From: Methanobrevibacter_A sp964431035
GTDB taxonomy: Archaea > Methanobacteriota > Methanobacteria > Methanobacteriales > Methanobacteriaceae
Length of the DNA stretch: 64,000 bases
Reading direction: 5' to 3'
Assembly (NCBI GenBank): GCA_964431035.1
Contig: CAYSIF010000002.1
Span: 22,513-86,512 of the forward strand
The notes beneath the pieces are model-generated. The model worked only from the letters and a program-made list of their open reading frames with translations, was not told the DNA's origin and ran no database searches. The position numbers and the translations under genes are program-made. Positions 53,734 to 62,829 of this stretch are shown here, in pieces; position 1 is the stretch's first letter; each line of letters starts with the position of its first letter.

Positions 53734-54699
53734 GTGGATTTCAAGAACCTTATAGAATCCCTTCAAAAATTTGAAGGAGTAACCAGAAAAAAAGACATAG
53801 CTAAAGTCACAGAATCACTTAAAGAAATATATAACATATCAGGAAATGTTCTATTAGACTTTGGTGACGATGCATCAGCAATAGATATCGGAGATAATAA
53901 AATACTACTACTAGCTGCAGACGGAATATGGGGACAAATCATGAACGCCAACCCATACTGGGCAGGATACTGCGCAGTACTAGTAAACGTAAACGACATA
54001 GCAGCAATGGGAGGAAAACCCCTAGCAATGGTAGACATATTATCAATAAACAATGAAGACATCTACGAAGAACTAATGAACGGAATCAAAGACGGATGCG
54101 AAAAATTCAACGTACCACTCGTCGGAGGACACCTGCACCCAGATGCAGAATTCGACTCACTAGGAATAGCAATAGTAGGAATAGCAGATAAAAACAAAAT
54201 AATAACAAGCTCAGGAGCAAAAATAAACGATAAAATACTAGTAGCAATAGACACAGACGGAAGACAACACCCAGAATTCCCACTAAACTGGGACACAACA
54301 TACCTTAAAGACAAAACAATAGTACAAAACCAAATAAAAGCAATGGAAAAACTAGCAAAATCAAACACAATAACGGCAGGAAAAGACATAAGCAACCCAG
54401 GAATACTAGGAACCCTAGAAATGCTATGCGAAACATCAAACGTAGGAGCCAAAGTAGAACTAGAAAAAATACCAAAAAACAACAAAGTCAACTGGGAAGA
54501 CTGGTTAAAATCATATCCAGGAGCCGCATTCGTACTAACAACACAATCAAACAACACAGAAAAAATAATAAACTTCCTACAAGAGTATGACTTCCAGGTA
54601 AATGTAATAGGAGACATAATCGAAGATAAAAAAATGTATGTAAAATACAAAAATGAAGAATTAATCCTATTCGACCAAACAACTAACCCAATTTTATAA
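53734..54699 (+). CDS. mmp2: methanogenesis marker protein 2 (AIR synthase-like)
   Basis: A 321-residue protein of the PurM/ThiL/SelD superfamily, marker 2 of methanogens. It has LLDFGDDASAIDI (about residue 39), VNVNDIAAMGGKPLAMVDIL (about 86) and the GGHLHPDAEFDSLG motif (about 134) replacing the usual GGHT. It probably uses ATP to activate a substrate, but its role is unproven. The start is uncertain: GTG 53734 gives the compact family N-terminus, and GTG 53719 adds five residues. It is separated from mmp3 by about 100 bases. Confidence 0.85.
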   Translation: MDFKNLIESLQKFEGVTRKKDIAKVTESLKEIYNISGNVLLDFGDDASAIDIGDNKILLLAADGIWGQIMNANPYWAGYCAVLVNVNDIAAMGGKPLAMVDILSINNEDIYEELMNGIKDGCEKFNVPLVGGHLHPDAEFDSLGIAIVGIADKNKIITSSGAKINDKILVAIDTDGRQHPEFPLNWDTTYLKDKTIVQNQIKAMEKLAKSNTITAGKDISNPGILGTLEMLCETSNVGAKVELEKIPKNNKVNWEDWLKSYPGAAFVLTTQSNNTEKIINFLQEYDFQVNVIGDIIEDKKMYVKYKNEELILFDQTTNPIL

Positions 54700-54800
54700 A
54701 AAAAATAAATCTTTTATACAATTTAATAACATAATATAATATTAATATAAACATTTTACATATAAAGATAATTTTATTTTATTTATATTAAGAGGATATT

Positions 54801-56339
54801 ATGTTAGTCAAAGTTAATGGTGAAGAAATTAACATTCCTGAAAATTCCACAATACAAGATGCAATTGACAAAACCAATGCACCTTACATTCCAGGTAATA
54901 TCGTCTGCGTTATTAAAGGACAATCAGAATTAGAAGGAAACGTTAACAAATACCGTATAAAAACTCAAAAAGGAAGCATAATAATAGAACTAAAAGAAAA
55001 TAATGAAACCCAACAACTAGTTGATTATTGGAAAAAACATTATAAAAACTTCGAAAATTTAAAAATTAGATGGTCAAGCACAAGCGAAGTAGCAATCGGA
55101 CCAGTAACATCTGATTTTGAACCATCAAAAGAATCATACAAATACGAAGAAAAAGATGTTCTATTAAGCTTATCAGGATTCAGTAAAGAAGCAACACACA
55201 TAATCTTTGCAAAAGAAAACATCGAAAATATTTACGGAGTTCCAGAAGGAACAGGAAACGGAGTCTTTGCAAGAATTATTGGAGGAATAAGAACACTACA
55301 ACAACTAGTTGATGATGATAAAATAACAAAAATAGAACCTGTAATCGAAAGACAAACAATAACAGACTCATCATCAATAAGCAAACTAGACACCAAACTA
55401 GAAGAAGGAAATCAAATATTCACATACTGCCTAGTTGAAGTTAATAATAACTCACCATTATCAGTAGAACAATTCTTCTCAATACTACCAGATAATACAA
55501 TTAAAGTAGACTATGACTCCAATACATTTATTGGAGAATATGGCCTGGAAGGTATAAGTAAACCTGCAGAAGAAATAACTGACAGAGAAAGAGGAATTGT
55601 AACATTACGTAACACTGGTAAAGGTAAAGGACGAATATACATTTACAGAGAAGGACGTGTCAGATCAGAAAGCCATACAACAATAGGTAAAATATCAAAA
55701 GGTATGGAACTAATAGACATTGCAAAACAAGGAGACAGCATAACAATAAAATCAACTCCAGAACCTATAAAAATATTAACAAAAACACAAAAACAAGTTG
55801 AAGAAGAACTTAAAAAACATAATATCCAACAAGAAAGAACTGGAGTCACAGATGATAATGCAATAATCGTAGAACAAACACCTTCCAGCACATTAGAAAT
55901 TATCAAAGAAGGAAAAGTTCAAACAAAAGGTCTAAAAGAAGAAGATTTAATAGTTATTAAATTAGATGATAATGCACCTCGTACAAAAGCATACTTCGAA
56001 AAATTAACAGGACTAATTGAAAAACCAATAGGTACATTAAATGTTTACTTTGCAGTAGAAGATATGGGTGTATTCATGTTCTATGGAGATAATAAAGAAG
56101 CTAAAGGTTTACTCCCAGAAAACACACCTGACAAAATGGTTAAAGCAGGAAGCTTCGGTGTTACGAATATGAGCCGTAAAAATGTAGGAGTTATTGGAAT
56201 ACGTACAATAGATAATGATGAATTCGGACCTACAGCAGAACCATTTGAAGGAACAAATATTGTTGGAGAAGTCACATCTAATCTAGAACAATTTTCTAAA
56301 CTAAAAGACGGCGATACAATCTATGTAAAAAAAGCCTAA
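54801..56339 (+). CDS. mmp3: methanogenesis marker protein 3
   Basis: A 512-residue marker 3 protein. It starts with a small ubiquitin-like beta-grasp (about 1-65). The later part has cyclophilin-like blocks, including TDRERGIVTLRNTGKGKGRIYIYREGR (from about 260) and FGVTNMSRKNVGVIG near 455. Mmp3 has been found with McrC, Mmp7 and Mmp17 in the ATP-driven complex that activates methyl-coenzyme M reductase. AGAGG precedes the ATG. It heads a compact run of marker genes. Codons are mixed, leaning to C-ending in the middle. Confidence 0.92.
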   Translation: MLVKVNGEEINIPENSTIQDAIDKTNAPYIPGNIVCVIKGQSELEGNVNKYRIKTQKGSIIIELKENNETQQLVDYWKKHYKNFENLKIRWSSTSEVAIGPVTSDFEPSKESYKYEEKDVLLSLSGFSKEATHIIFAKENIENIYGVPEGTGNGVFARIIGGIRTLQQLVDDDKITKIEPVIERQTITDSSSISKLDTKLEEGNQIFTYCLVEVNNNSPLSVEQFFSILPDNTIKVDYDSNTFIGEYGLEGISKPAEEITDRERGIVTLRNTGKGKGRIYIYREGRVRSESHTTIGKISKGMELIDIAKQGDSITIKSTPEPIKILTKTQKQVEEELKKHNIQQERTGVTDDNAIIVEQTPSSTLEIIKEGKVQTKGLKEEDLIVIKLDDNAPRTKAYFEKLTGLIEKPIGTLNVYFAVEDMGVFMFYGDNKEAKGLLPENTPDKMVKAGSFGVTNMSRKNVGVIGIRTIDNDEFGPTAEPFEGTNIVGEVTSNLEQFSKLKDGDTIYVKKA

Positions 56340-56412
56340 AATTTTGAATTAAATAAAGATTATAATTTTTCATTAAAAAGAAGATAATTAAGGGATATGG
56401 TGGAAAAATATT

Positions 56413-56880
56413 ATGAAAAAAGCAGAAGCACATCTCACTATGAGTCCAAAACTATCCAAAGAAGATTTGGATCCTGAAGTTGTTAATCGTATGATAATTT
56501 TAGGTCCTCGGGCTAATGTTAGTGAAAATCAATTAGCAAATGAATTGCATTTATTAAACCTTCCATTAACAATAAAAGAAACATGCTATGGAGCAATGGT
56601 TAGTGGTAAAGAAGAATATGTTTTAAAAGCAATAGAAGAAATACGTAAACTTGATCCTTCTAATATTTTTACTAAAGACAGAGGTTTCGCTCCAGGTGAT
56701 CCTAGACGTTGCAGAGGTCATAGATTCGGCCCACGTGAAGGTTTTCACCAATTAGAAAAAGAATTTGAACTATTGGATTATGTTGGAGAAGCATTAAGAA
56801 ATCCTCGTGAAGTCAAAATTGTGAAATCAGAACCTTTAGATTTTGATGAATTTAAAGAAATTGTAAAAGATGTTAAATAA
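56413..56880 (+). CDS. mmp6: methanogenesis marker protein 6
   Basis: A 155-residue marker 6 protein. Family blocks are NRMIILGPRANVSENQLAN (from about residue 25), CYGAMVSGKEEYV (about 58) and KDRGFAPGDPRRCRGHRFGPREGFHQLE (about 88-115). The single Cys59 and the Arg/His-rich stretch are conserved. The function is not established; its place between mmp3 and mmp5 implies a part in methyl-coenzyme M reductase maturation. A GGTGG site precedes the ATG. Confidence 0.9.
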   Translation: MKKAEAHLTMSPKLSKEDLDPEVVNRMIILGPRANVSENQLANELHLLNLPLTIKETCYGAMVSGKEEYVLKAIEEIRKLDPSNIFTKDRGFAPGDPRRCRGHRFGPREGFHQLEKEFELLDYVGEALRNPREVKIVKSEPLDFDEFKEIVKDVK

Positions 56881-56924
56881 ACAAAAATTTTATTATAATT
56901 ATTATTATTTTATGGAGTTAAATT

Positions 56925-57566
56925 ATGGTTAAGGTAGCAGTTTATCCCCCTAATTCATTAGTATTAGCGGATTTAATAGAAAGAAAAGGACATAAAGCAT
57001 TAGCTTTACAAAAAGAAATGCGTAAAAAAATTAAAGATCCAGAAATAGACTCTCCACCTATGAATATAACCGAAGAAGACCCTATTGCAGGATTAAAATA
57101 TGCTGCAATTGAAGTTCCTTCTGGTGTTAGAGGACGTATGGCTATTATTGGTCCAATAATAGATGAAGCAGAAGCAGCAATAATTGTAGATGGAGCACCT
57201 TATGGTTTTGGATGTGTAGGTTGTCAAAGAACAAATGAAATAAGCACATTCTTATTACGTCAAAGAGATATTCCTCAACTTGAATTAGATTATCCAACAA
57301 ACCGTGATGAAGCAATGGAAATGGTTAATAAAGTCTTTAAATTTTTAGATAATATTGAAAATCCAGATGCTGAAGAAGAAACCATTGAAGAAGATGTTGA
57401 AGAAGATGATATTGAAATAGTTGAAGAAGAAACTAAAACAGAAGATAAGGTAGTTGAAGACAATATTAATGAAAAATCTTCTATGGAACATTTAAAAACA
57501 ACTGATGAAAGAAAATTAAGTAATGAAGACCTTATAGCATCTTTAAAATCTAAACGGAGTTATTAA
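56925..57566 (+). CDS. mmp5: methanogenesis marker protein 5 with acidic C-terminal tail
   Basis: A 213-residue marker 5 protein. The conserved part (1-145) has VAVYPPNSLVLADLIERKGH at the start, then PIAGLKYAAIEVPSGVRGRMAI (about 53) and GAPYGFGCVGCQRTNE (about 90), with a C-x2-C pair. The last 65-70 residues are a low-complexity Glu/Asp-rich tail not needed for the family fold. The function is unknown. It ends 2 bases before mmp15, so the two are surely co-translated. Confidence 0.9.
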   Translation: MVKVAVYPPNSLVLADLIERKGHKALALQKEMRKKIKDPEIDSPPMNITEEDPIAGLKYAAIEVPSGVRGRMAIIGPIIDEAEAAIIVDGAPYGFGCVGCQRTNEISTFLLRQRDIPQLELDYPTNRDEAMEMVNKVFKFLDNIENPDAEEETIEEDVEEDDIEIVEEETKTEDKVVEDNINEKSSMEHLKTTDERKLSNEDLIASLKSKRSY

Positions 57567-57568
57567 AA

Positions 57569-58807
57569 ATGGTTAAAATAGCATTAGTATCATGTGGTAC
57601 AGAATATAGTGGTATTCAAAAGGAAATTGAAAAAGCAGCATTAACATTTGGTGCTGAAATAATACTTCCTGAAATTGATTTAGAATACATTGATGAAGCA
57701 TATAAAAAATTTGGGTTTTCTGCACAAAGTTCAAGTCTTAAATTAATGATTGCACGGGCAGTAAGTATAGTTGAAGGTAGATGTAAACCTGATGCTGTTT
57801 TCGTAGCTTCTTGTTTCCGTTGTGCAGAAGCTGCATTAGTACGTAATGAAATTAGAAGATATCTTCAAAATAATACTCGTATTCCAGTTGTAACATATTC
57901 ATTTACAGAAAGAACAAAAGCTGATGAATTATTCATACGTATGGAAGCATTAGCAACAACTGTAACTCGTAGAAGTATTTTAGCACGTGAAAAACAAGAA
58001 GGTTTAACTCTAGGTTTAGATTCAGGTTCAACAACAACTAAAGCAGTATTAATGGAAAATAATAAGGTTATTGGTACTGGTTGGACATTAACTAAAGATA
58101 TTATGGAATCTGTTTACACTGCTGCAGGAGAAGCATTTGAAGAAACAGGTTATGGTTGGGATGATCTTGATGGTATTGGAACAACAGGTTATGGTAGATT
58201 AACCATTGGTAAAACATTAAAAGCAGAACTTGTTCAAGAAGAATTATCAGTTAATGCTAAAGGAGCAGTATATCTTGCAGGACATCAAAAAGGTGATGCA
58301 ACAGTTCTAGATATTGGGGGTATGGATAATAAGGTTATTACAGTTAATGATGGTATACCTGATAACTTCACAATGGGAGGTATCTGTGCAGGAGCTTCTG
58401 GAAGATTTTTAGATATGACTAGTAGAAGATTAGATGTTGATATTACTGAATTAGGTCCATTAGCAGTTAAAGGAGATTATACTAAAGCACAGTTAAACAG
58501 TTATTGTATTGTATTCGGTATTCAGGATTTAGTAACTACACTTGCAGCAGGTGGAACTAAAGAAGATGTTGCAGCAGCAGCATGTCACAGTGTTTCTGAA
58601 CAAGTATATGAACAACAATTACAAGAAATTGATATTCGTGAACCATTAATACAAGTAGGTGGAACTAGTCTTATTACTGGATTAGTTGAAGCAGTTAGTG
58701 AAACACTTGGAGGTATTGATGTTATTGTACCTGAATATTCACAACATATTGGTGCTGTAGGTTCTGCTTTACTTGTAAGTGGTATGGGTAATCGTAATGA
58801 AAAATAA
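57569..58807 (+). CDS. mmp15: methanogenesis marker protein 15 (BadF/HgdC-like ATPase)
   Basis: A 412-residue marker 15 protein. The first 150 residues are specific to the family and hold VASCFRCAEAALVRNE (about 73). The rest is an ASKHA ATPase of the activator type (BadF/BadG/HgdC): GLDSGSTTTKAVLM (about 149-162), GTTGYGR (about 207), and the cluster-binding Cys in GGICAGASGRFLD (about 273) and QLNSYCIVFG (about 316). Such ATPases drive low-potential electron transfer through a bridging 4Fe-4S cluster in a dimer. It starts 2 bases after mmp5. Confidence 0.93.
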   Translation: MVKIALVSCGTEYSGIQKEIEKAALTFGAEIILPEIDLEYIDEAYKKFGFSAQSSSLKLMIARAVSIVEGRCKPDAVFVASCFRCAEAALVRNEIRRYLQNNTRIPVVTYSFTERTKADELFIRMEALATTVTRRSILAREKQEGLTLGLDSGSTTTKAVLMENNKVIGTGWTLTKDIMESVYTAAGEAFEETGYGWDDLDGIGTTGYGRLTIGKTLKAELVQEELSVNAKGAVYLAGHQKGDATVLDIGGMDNKVITVNDGIPDNFTMGGICAGASGRFLDMTSRRLDVDITELGPLAVKGDYTKAQLNSYCIVFGIQDLVTTLAAGGTKEDVAAAACHSVSEQVYEQQLQEIDIREPLIQVGGTSLITGLVEAVSETLGGIDVIVPEYSQHIGAVGSALLVSGMGNRNEK

Positions 58808-58849
58808 ACTATAAGTTTTAATGTTTTTTTTAGGAGGATTTTCAGTATA

Positions 58850-59416
58850 ATGTTAATTGAATCTAATGACCCTGAAGGGGCTAAAGTTTATGAGATGATT
58901 ACCAAGCAGATTTTACAAGATATGATTCTTGCACCTTCACTTGTAGATCTTAGAGCTTATGTTAATCCTAATGAAGTTGTTTTTATTATGGCAATGAAAC
59001 TTAAAGGAACACCTCAAAAGGTTCATTTAAGTGATGCTGTTAGTTTTGAGTATGATGATGTTGAGGATAAAACTGTTTTAACTATTAATAATGAAAGTTT
59101 CCTTCCTAATGTTCTTCGTAAATTGTGGGTTGAGTTTGGTAGGGAGAATGTTCATCAACCGAGTAGGTATATTATTGAATTAGATGGTAATAAGAATATT
59201 GGGGATTGGATTATTGATGATCCTTATGTGAATCTTAAGAGAAAATGTTATGATGCTATTTTCCGTATTGTTCCTGAAGGATTTAAGATAATGAAGGATA
59301 TGTCTAAAGATGATATTGTTGCTGTGATTGCTACGGATGAACTTATTAAGGATGAGTGGGTAACTCATTGTGAGGAGATTATTGGGGATTTGGAGAAGAT
59401 TAAGAAATCTTATTAA
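58850..59416 (+). CDS. mmp17: methanogenesis marker protein 17
   Basis: A 188-residue marker 17 protein (DUF2102). It starts MLIESNDPEGAKVYEMI, with PNVLRKLWVEFGRENVHQPSRY in the middle (about 85-105) and YDAIFRIVPEGF later (about 137). Mmp17 is a reported member of the methyl-coenzyme M reductase activation complex. AGGAGGATT precedes the ATG. It is the most T/G-rich coding strand in the cluster (line 59161-59220 has no C at all), in contrast to nifB just downstream. Confidence 0.92.
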   Translation: MLIESNDPEGAKVYEMITKQILQDMILAPSLVDLRAYVNPNEVVFIMAMKLKGTPQKVHLSDAVSFEYDDVEDKTVLTINNESFLPNVLRKLWVEFGRENVHQPSRYIIELDGNKNIGDWIIDDPYVNLKRKCYDAIFRIVPEGFKIMKDMSKDDIVAVIATDELIKDEWVTHCEEIIGDLEKIKKSY

Positions 59417-59592
59417 TTTTTAATTTCCAATAATATTTTAATAACAATAGTTAACTTTAAATATCATTCGCACACATACAAACAATTATCTAAAAAAATA
59501 ATTAATAAAAAAAATTTTTTATAAAATTATTTTTTTAACACATAATTTTTTCATTAAAAAAAGATAAGAATTTGAGAGGAGGGATAACTCCC

Positions 59593-60486
59593 TTGAAAGT
59601 CATAAACGAAGAAAAAATAGAAAAAGAAAATAACGCTTCAAACTTTGCACACCTAACAAGAGCACACCCATGCTTCAACGAAGAAATGCACGATAAAGTT
59701 GGACGAGTACACGTACCAATAGCACCAAAATGCAATATCGCATGCAACTTCTGCACAAGATCCATAAACACAGAAGAAGAAAGACCAGGTGTAACATCAA
59801 GAGTAATGAACTCAGAAGAAGCAATACAACACGTAAAAGAAGTAACAAAAGAAGGACCAATATCAGTAATAGGAGTCGCAGGACCAGGAGACTCACTAGC
59901 AAACGAAGAAACATTCAAATTCTTCGAACAAGCAGTAAAAGAAAAACCAGACCTAATAAAATGCATGAGCACAAACGGACTCCTACTAAGCAAATACGCA
60001 GACAGAATAGCAGACCTAGGAATAAACTCAGTAACAGTAACAGTAAACGCAGTAGACCCAGAAATAGGAAAAGACATATACTCCTTCATAGTACACGAAG
60101 GAAAAGTATACAAAGGCAAAGAAGCAGCAGAAATACTACTAAAAAACCAACTCGAAGGAATAGAAAAAGTAACAAAAAGAGGAGTAATAGTAAAAGTAAA
60201 CACAGTACTCATACCAGGACTAAACGACAAACACATAGTAGACATAGCAAAAGAAGTAAAAGCAAGAGGAGCATCAATAATGAACGTACTCCCATTAATA
60301 CCACTAAACAAAATGAAAGACTACCAAAGACCAGACTGTGAAATGATGGAAAAAGTACGTGATGAAGTCGAAGAAATCCTACCAGTATTCAGAGCATGCA
60401 CACAATGCCGAGCAGACGCATTCGGAATACCAGGAAAACACGGATCAGACAAACACCTAGGAATGACACCACAAAGTCACTTCTAA
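59593..60486 (+). CDS. nifB: NifB-type radical SAM protein (NifB-co synthase, short archaeal form)
   Basis: A 297-residue NifB without the NifX-like C-terminal domain, as in other methanogens. It has AHPCFNEEMHDKVGRVHVPI (residues 24-43) with the conserved Cys-His pair, the SAM cluster CNIACNFC (Cys47, 51, 54), GVAGPGDSLANEETF (about 97) and the C-terminal CTQCRADAFGIPG (about 270). NifB builds the carbide-containing 8Fe precursor of the nitrogenase cofactor. I set the start at TTG 59593, ten bases after GAGGAGGG; a TTG at 59572 lies before that site. There is no nitrogenase gene in the window. The coding strand is almost purely C/A-ending. It lies about 175 bases after mmp17. Confidence 0.93.
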   Translation: MKVINEEKIEKENNASNFAHLTRAHPCFNEEMHDKVGRVHVPIAPKCNIACNFCTRSINTEEERPGVTSRVMNSEEAIQHVKEVTKEGPISVIGVAGPGDSLANEETFKFFEQAVKEKPDLIKCMSTNGLLLSKYADRIADLGINSVTVTVNAVDPEIGKDIYSFIVHEGKVYKGKEAAEILLKNQLEGIEKVTKRGVIVKVNTVLIPGLNDKHIVDIAKEVKARGASIMNVLPLIPLNKMKDYQRPDCEMMEKVRDEVEEILPVFRACTQCRADAFGIPGKHGSDKHLGMTPQSHF

Positions 60487-60532
60487 AAAAACAATAAACA
60501 CAAAAAAACCACACACCCTCCACCACCTACAC

Positions 60533-60554
60533 TTTTTTCTCCATCACTTTTTTT
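60533..60554 (+). terminator. T-runs after nifB
   Basis: Runs of six and seven T (60533-60538 and 60548-60554) follow the nifB stop by about 45 bases. They are a likely U-tract terminator closing the marker cluster. No stem is evident. Confidence 0.4.
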
Positions 60555-60612
60555 CCAATATACAAATATTAAAAAAAAATAAACACTATAAAAAAAATGT
60601 TGTGATTAAAAA

Positions 60613-61542
60613 ATGAAAACATTAGAATGGACAGATAATAAACTAAAACTCATAGACCAAACAAAACTCCCAGACGAACTAACATACTACTACTGCGAAA
60701 CATACCAAGATGTTATACATGCAATAAAAACAATGATTGTAAGAGGAGCACCAGCAATAGGAGTTGCAGCAGCATTCGGTATGGCACTAGCAGAAATAAA
60801 AGGAGAAAACATACAAAAAGCAGCACAAGAAATAAAAGCCGCAAGACCAACAGCAATAAACTTATTCTGGGCAGTAGACCGTGTCCTAAACTCAGAAAAC
60901 ATAGTTGATGAAGCAATAAAAATGTACAATGAAGACATGGAAACCAATAGAAACATAGGAAAATACGGTTCAGAAATAATAGGTGAAGGAGACACAATAC
61001 TAACACACTGCAATGCAGGAGCACTTGCATGCGTCGACTATGGAACAGCACTCGGAGTAATACGAGCAGCACACAATCAAGGAAAAAACATAAAAGTCAT
61101 ATGTGACGAAACAAGACCAAGAGGCCAAGGAGCAAGCCTAAGTGTATGGGAAATGCAACAAGAAAACATCCCAGTAAAACTAATACCTGATGTAGCATCT
61201 GGTTACCTTATGAGTCAAAAAATGATAGACAAAGTAGTAATAGGTGCAGACAGAATAGCTAAAGGAGGAGTTGTTAACAAAATAGGTTCCTTTATGGTTG
61301 CACTTGCTGCAAAAAATTTCAACATACCATTTTATGTTGCAGCACCACTAAGCACATTCGACAAAAATGCAAATATATTTGATACAATTATCGAAGAAAG
61401 AGATGGTGATGAAGTCAGATATTATGGAGGATCTAGAATCTGCCCTGAAAATACAGAAGTAATTAACCCCGCATTTGACATTGTACCATCTAACCTAATT
61501 ACTGGAATAATTACTGAAAATGGGATAATGAAACCATTATAA
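60613..61542 (+). CDS. mtnA: methylthioribose-1-phosphate isomerase
   Basis: A 309-residue MtnA of the eIF2B-alpha superfamily. MIVRGAPAIGVAAAFGMAL (about residues 41-59), THCNAGALACVDYGTALG with the catalytic Cys (about 135), CDETRPRGQGASLS (about 158) and VVIGADRIAKGGVVNKIG with the catalytic Asp (about 208) are all present. It isomerises methylthioribose or 5-deoxyribose phosphates. In methanogens this also serves to recycle 5'-deoxyadenosine from radical SAM enzymes. A single gene. Confidence 0.93.
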   Translation: MKTLEWTDNKLKLIDQTKLPDELTYYYCETYQDVIHAIKTMIVRGAPAIGVAAAFGMALAEIKGENIQKAAQEIKAARPTAINLFWAVDRVLNSENIVDEAIKMYNEDMETNRNIGKYGSEIIGEGDTILTHCNAGALACVDYGTALGVIRAAHNQGKNIKVICDETRPRGQGASLSVWEMQQENIPVKLIPDVASGYLMSQKMIDKVVIGADRIAKGGVVNKIGSFMVALAAKNFNIPFYVAAPLSTFDKNANIFDTIIEERDGDEVRYYGGSRICPENTEVINPAFDIVPSNLITGIITENGIMKPL

Positions 61543-61565
61543 AAAAAATAAAATATTATTTTTTT

Positions 61566-62627
61566 CTACTTTTTTTCTATTATTTTTGCATCAATTCCAA
61601 CATGCCACATTCCAGGACTACTACTTTTAACTTTTCTATTTGTTATAATTTCAACACTTTTTCCTTGTTTATGTGCGGCTTCCTGTAATCTTTCAATACC
61701 TTGGCCAAAACTGTCACTAAATTCGTAATAGTTTATTATTCCATTATTTTTTATGTGGTGTATTGCAAGGTCTAAAAATTGATAAGCGGTTCCTGGTAAA
61801 TTCATTATTATTCTATCGAATTTTTTATCTTTAAGTATATTTGTGGAGACTTGATTTATATCTCCTTGTATTGGGTTTATTTCTCCTTTTAATTTGTTTA
61901 GTTTTATATTTTCTTTTAAATATTTTATTGCATGTTCATTAATGTCTACGGCGGTTATTTTGCATTCTGTGTTTCTTGCGATTATTAGTGGGAAAGGACC
62001 TACTCCTGTGAACATGTCTAATATTTCTTCATTCTTTTTTACGGAATCGGATATTCTTTTTCGCTCGGTTGCTAGTCTTGGTGAGAAGTAGACTTGTGTA
62101 ACATCTAATTTTATTCGTGAGTTATGTTCTTTATGTATTGTTACTGGGTTATTTTCTCCGGCTATAAGTTCTAGTTCCCGGATTCTTGTTATTCCTTTCA
62201 CTCTACTTTTTTTCATGTATATGCTTTTTCTTTTAGTGAAGTTTAATGTGGCTTGTCCGATTATTTTTTTCTGGTTTTCAAGTTCTTCAGGTATTTCCAG
62301 TATAACAATATCTCCAATTGTATCAAAGCTTGTTTTTATATTTTCTATTTCTTCTTCAGTTAATTTTCCTTTTAGTGATTCAGTTATACTTTTGGGGTAT
62401 TGTTTGGTTTTTGTTAATTTTGTATTGTGATTTTCAATTAGTAGGTTTTCGTTGTTTAGTGTGTTTTTTATTTCTTGGATTAATTCTTCTGTTGCTTTTT
62501 CTTTTAGGGGTATGTATCCGTAGTTTTTGTCTGTTTTTATTTTATAATCCATATTCATTAATTGTTTTTCTGCAATAATTTTACGAACGTCATTTAGATG
62601 TATTAGCTCTACTTTTAAACTTTCCAT
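61566..62627 (-). CDS. trm5: tRNA (guanine37-N1)-methyltransferase Trm5
   Basis: A 353-residue class I methyltransferase. It has the D1 and D2 N-terminal domains (about 1-165, with PKSITESLKGKL near 78 and GDIVILEIPEEL near 105) and the Rossmann domain with the SAM loop DMFTGVGPFPL (about 209). AVDINEHAIKYLKENIKLN follows near 230, then the catalytic NLPGTAYQFLD (about 277). It makes m1G37, needed for reading-frame keeping and as precursor of wyosine. The coding strand is A/C-rich. It is convergent with mtnA. Confidence 0.92.
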   Translation of the reverse strand: MESLKVELIHLNDVRKIIAEKQLMNMDYKIKTDKNYGYIPLKEKATEELIQEIKNTLNNENLLIENHNTKLTKTKQYPKSITESLKGKLTEEEIENIKTSFDTIGDIVILEIPEELENQKKIIGQATLNFTKRKSIYMKKSRVKGITRIRELELIAGENNPVTIHKEHNSRIKLDVTQVYFSPRLATERKRISDSVKKNEEILDMFTGVGPFPLIIARNTECKITAVDINEHAIKYLKENIKLNKLKGEINPIQGDINQVSTNILKDKKFDRIIMNLPGTAYQFLDLAIHHIKNNGIINYYEFSDSFGQGIERLQEAAHKQGKSVEIITNRKVKSSSPGMWHVGIDAKIIEKK

Positions 62628-62829
62628 TATATCCCTACAAAATATTAATTTACCCTTTAATTTAATTATATGTTTACTTATTTTTTGTTAATTTAAGAAT
62701 ATCTAACTTTAATTTGCATTGTTGAAATTAACACTCCATAATCTGAAGATAAATTTTTTTCTAATTGGAACTATTATATTATACTAGTTATAAGTGTTTT
62801 TTATGAAGAGCATTAATTTTTAGATATTA
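62628..62829. other. intergenic region between trm5 and the vapC remnant
   Basis: No gene is seen. It is AT-rich with a TATA-like TATATTATACTAG near 62774, which could serve the minus-strand trm5 or be chance. Confidence 0.4.

Noticed and set aside
59572..59592. Upstream TTG as the nifB start
   Set aside because: It lies before the GAGGAGGG ribosome site, which points to TTG 59593. The seven extra residues would be encoded by the site itself.
59730..60341. 203-residue Lys/Arg/Asn/Ser-rich frame overlapping nifB on the same strand
   Set aside because: It is the +1 frame of nifB, produced by its extreme A/C codon use. The composition is low complexity and no start signal is present.
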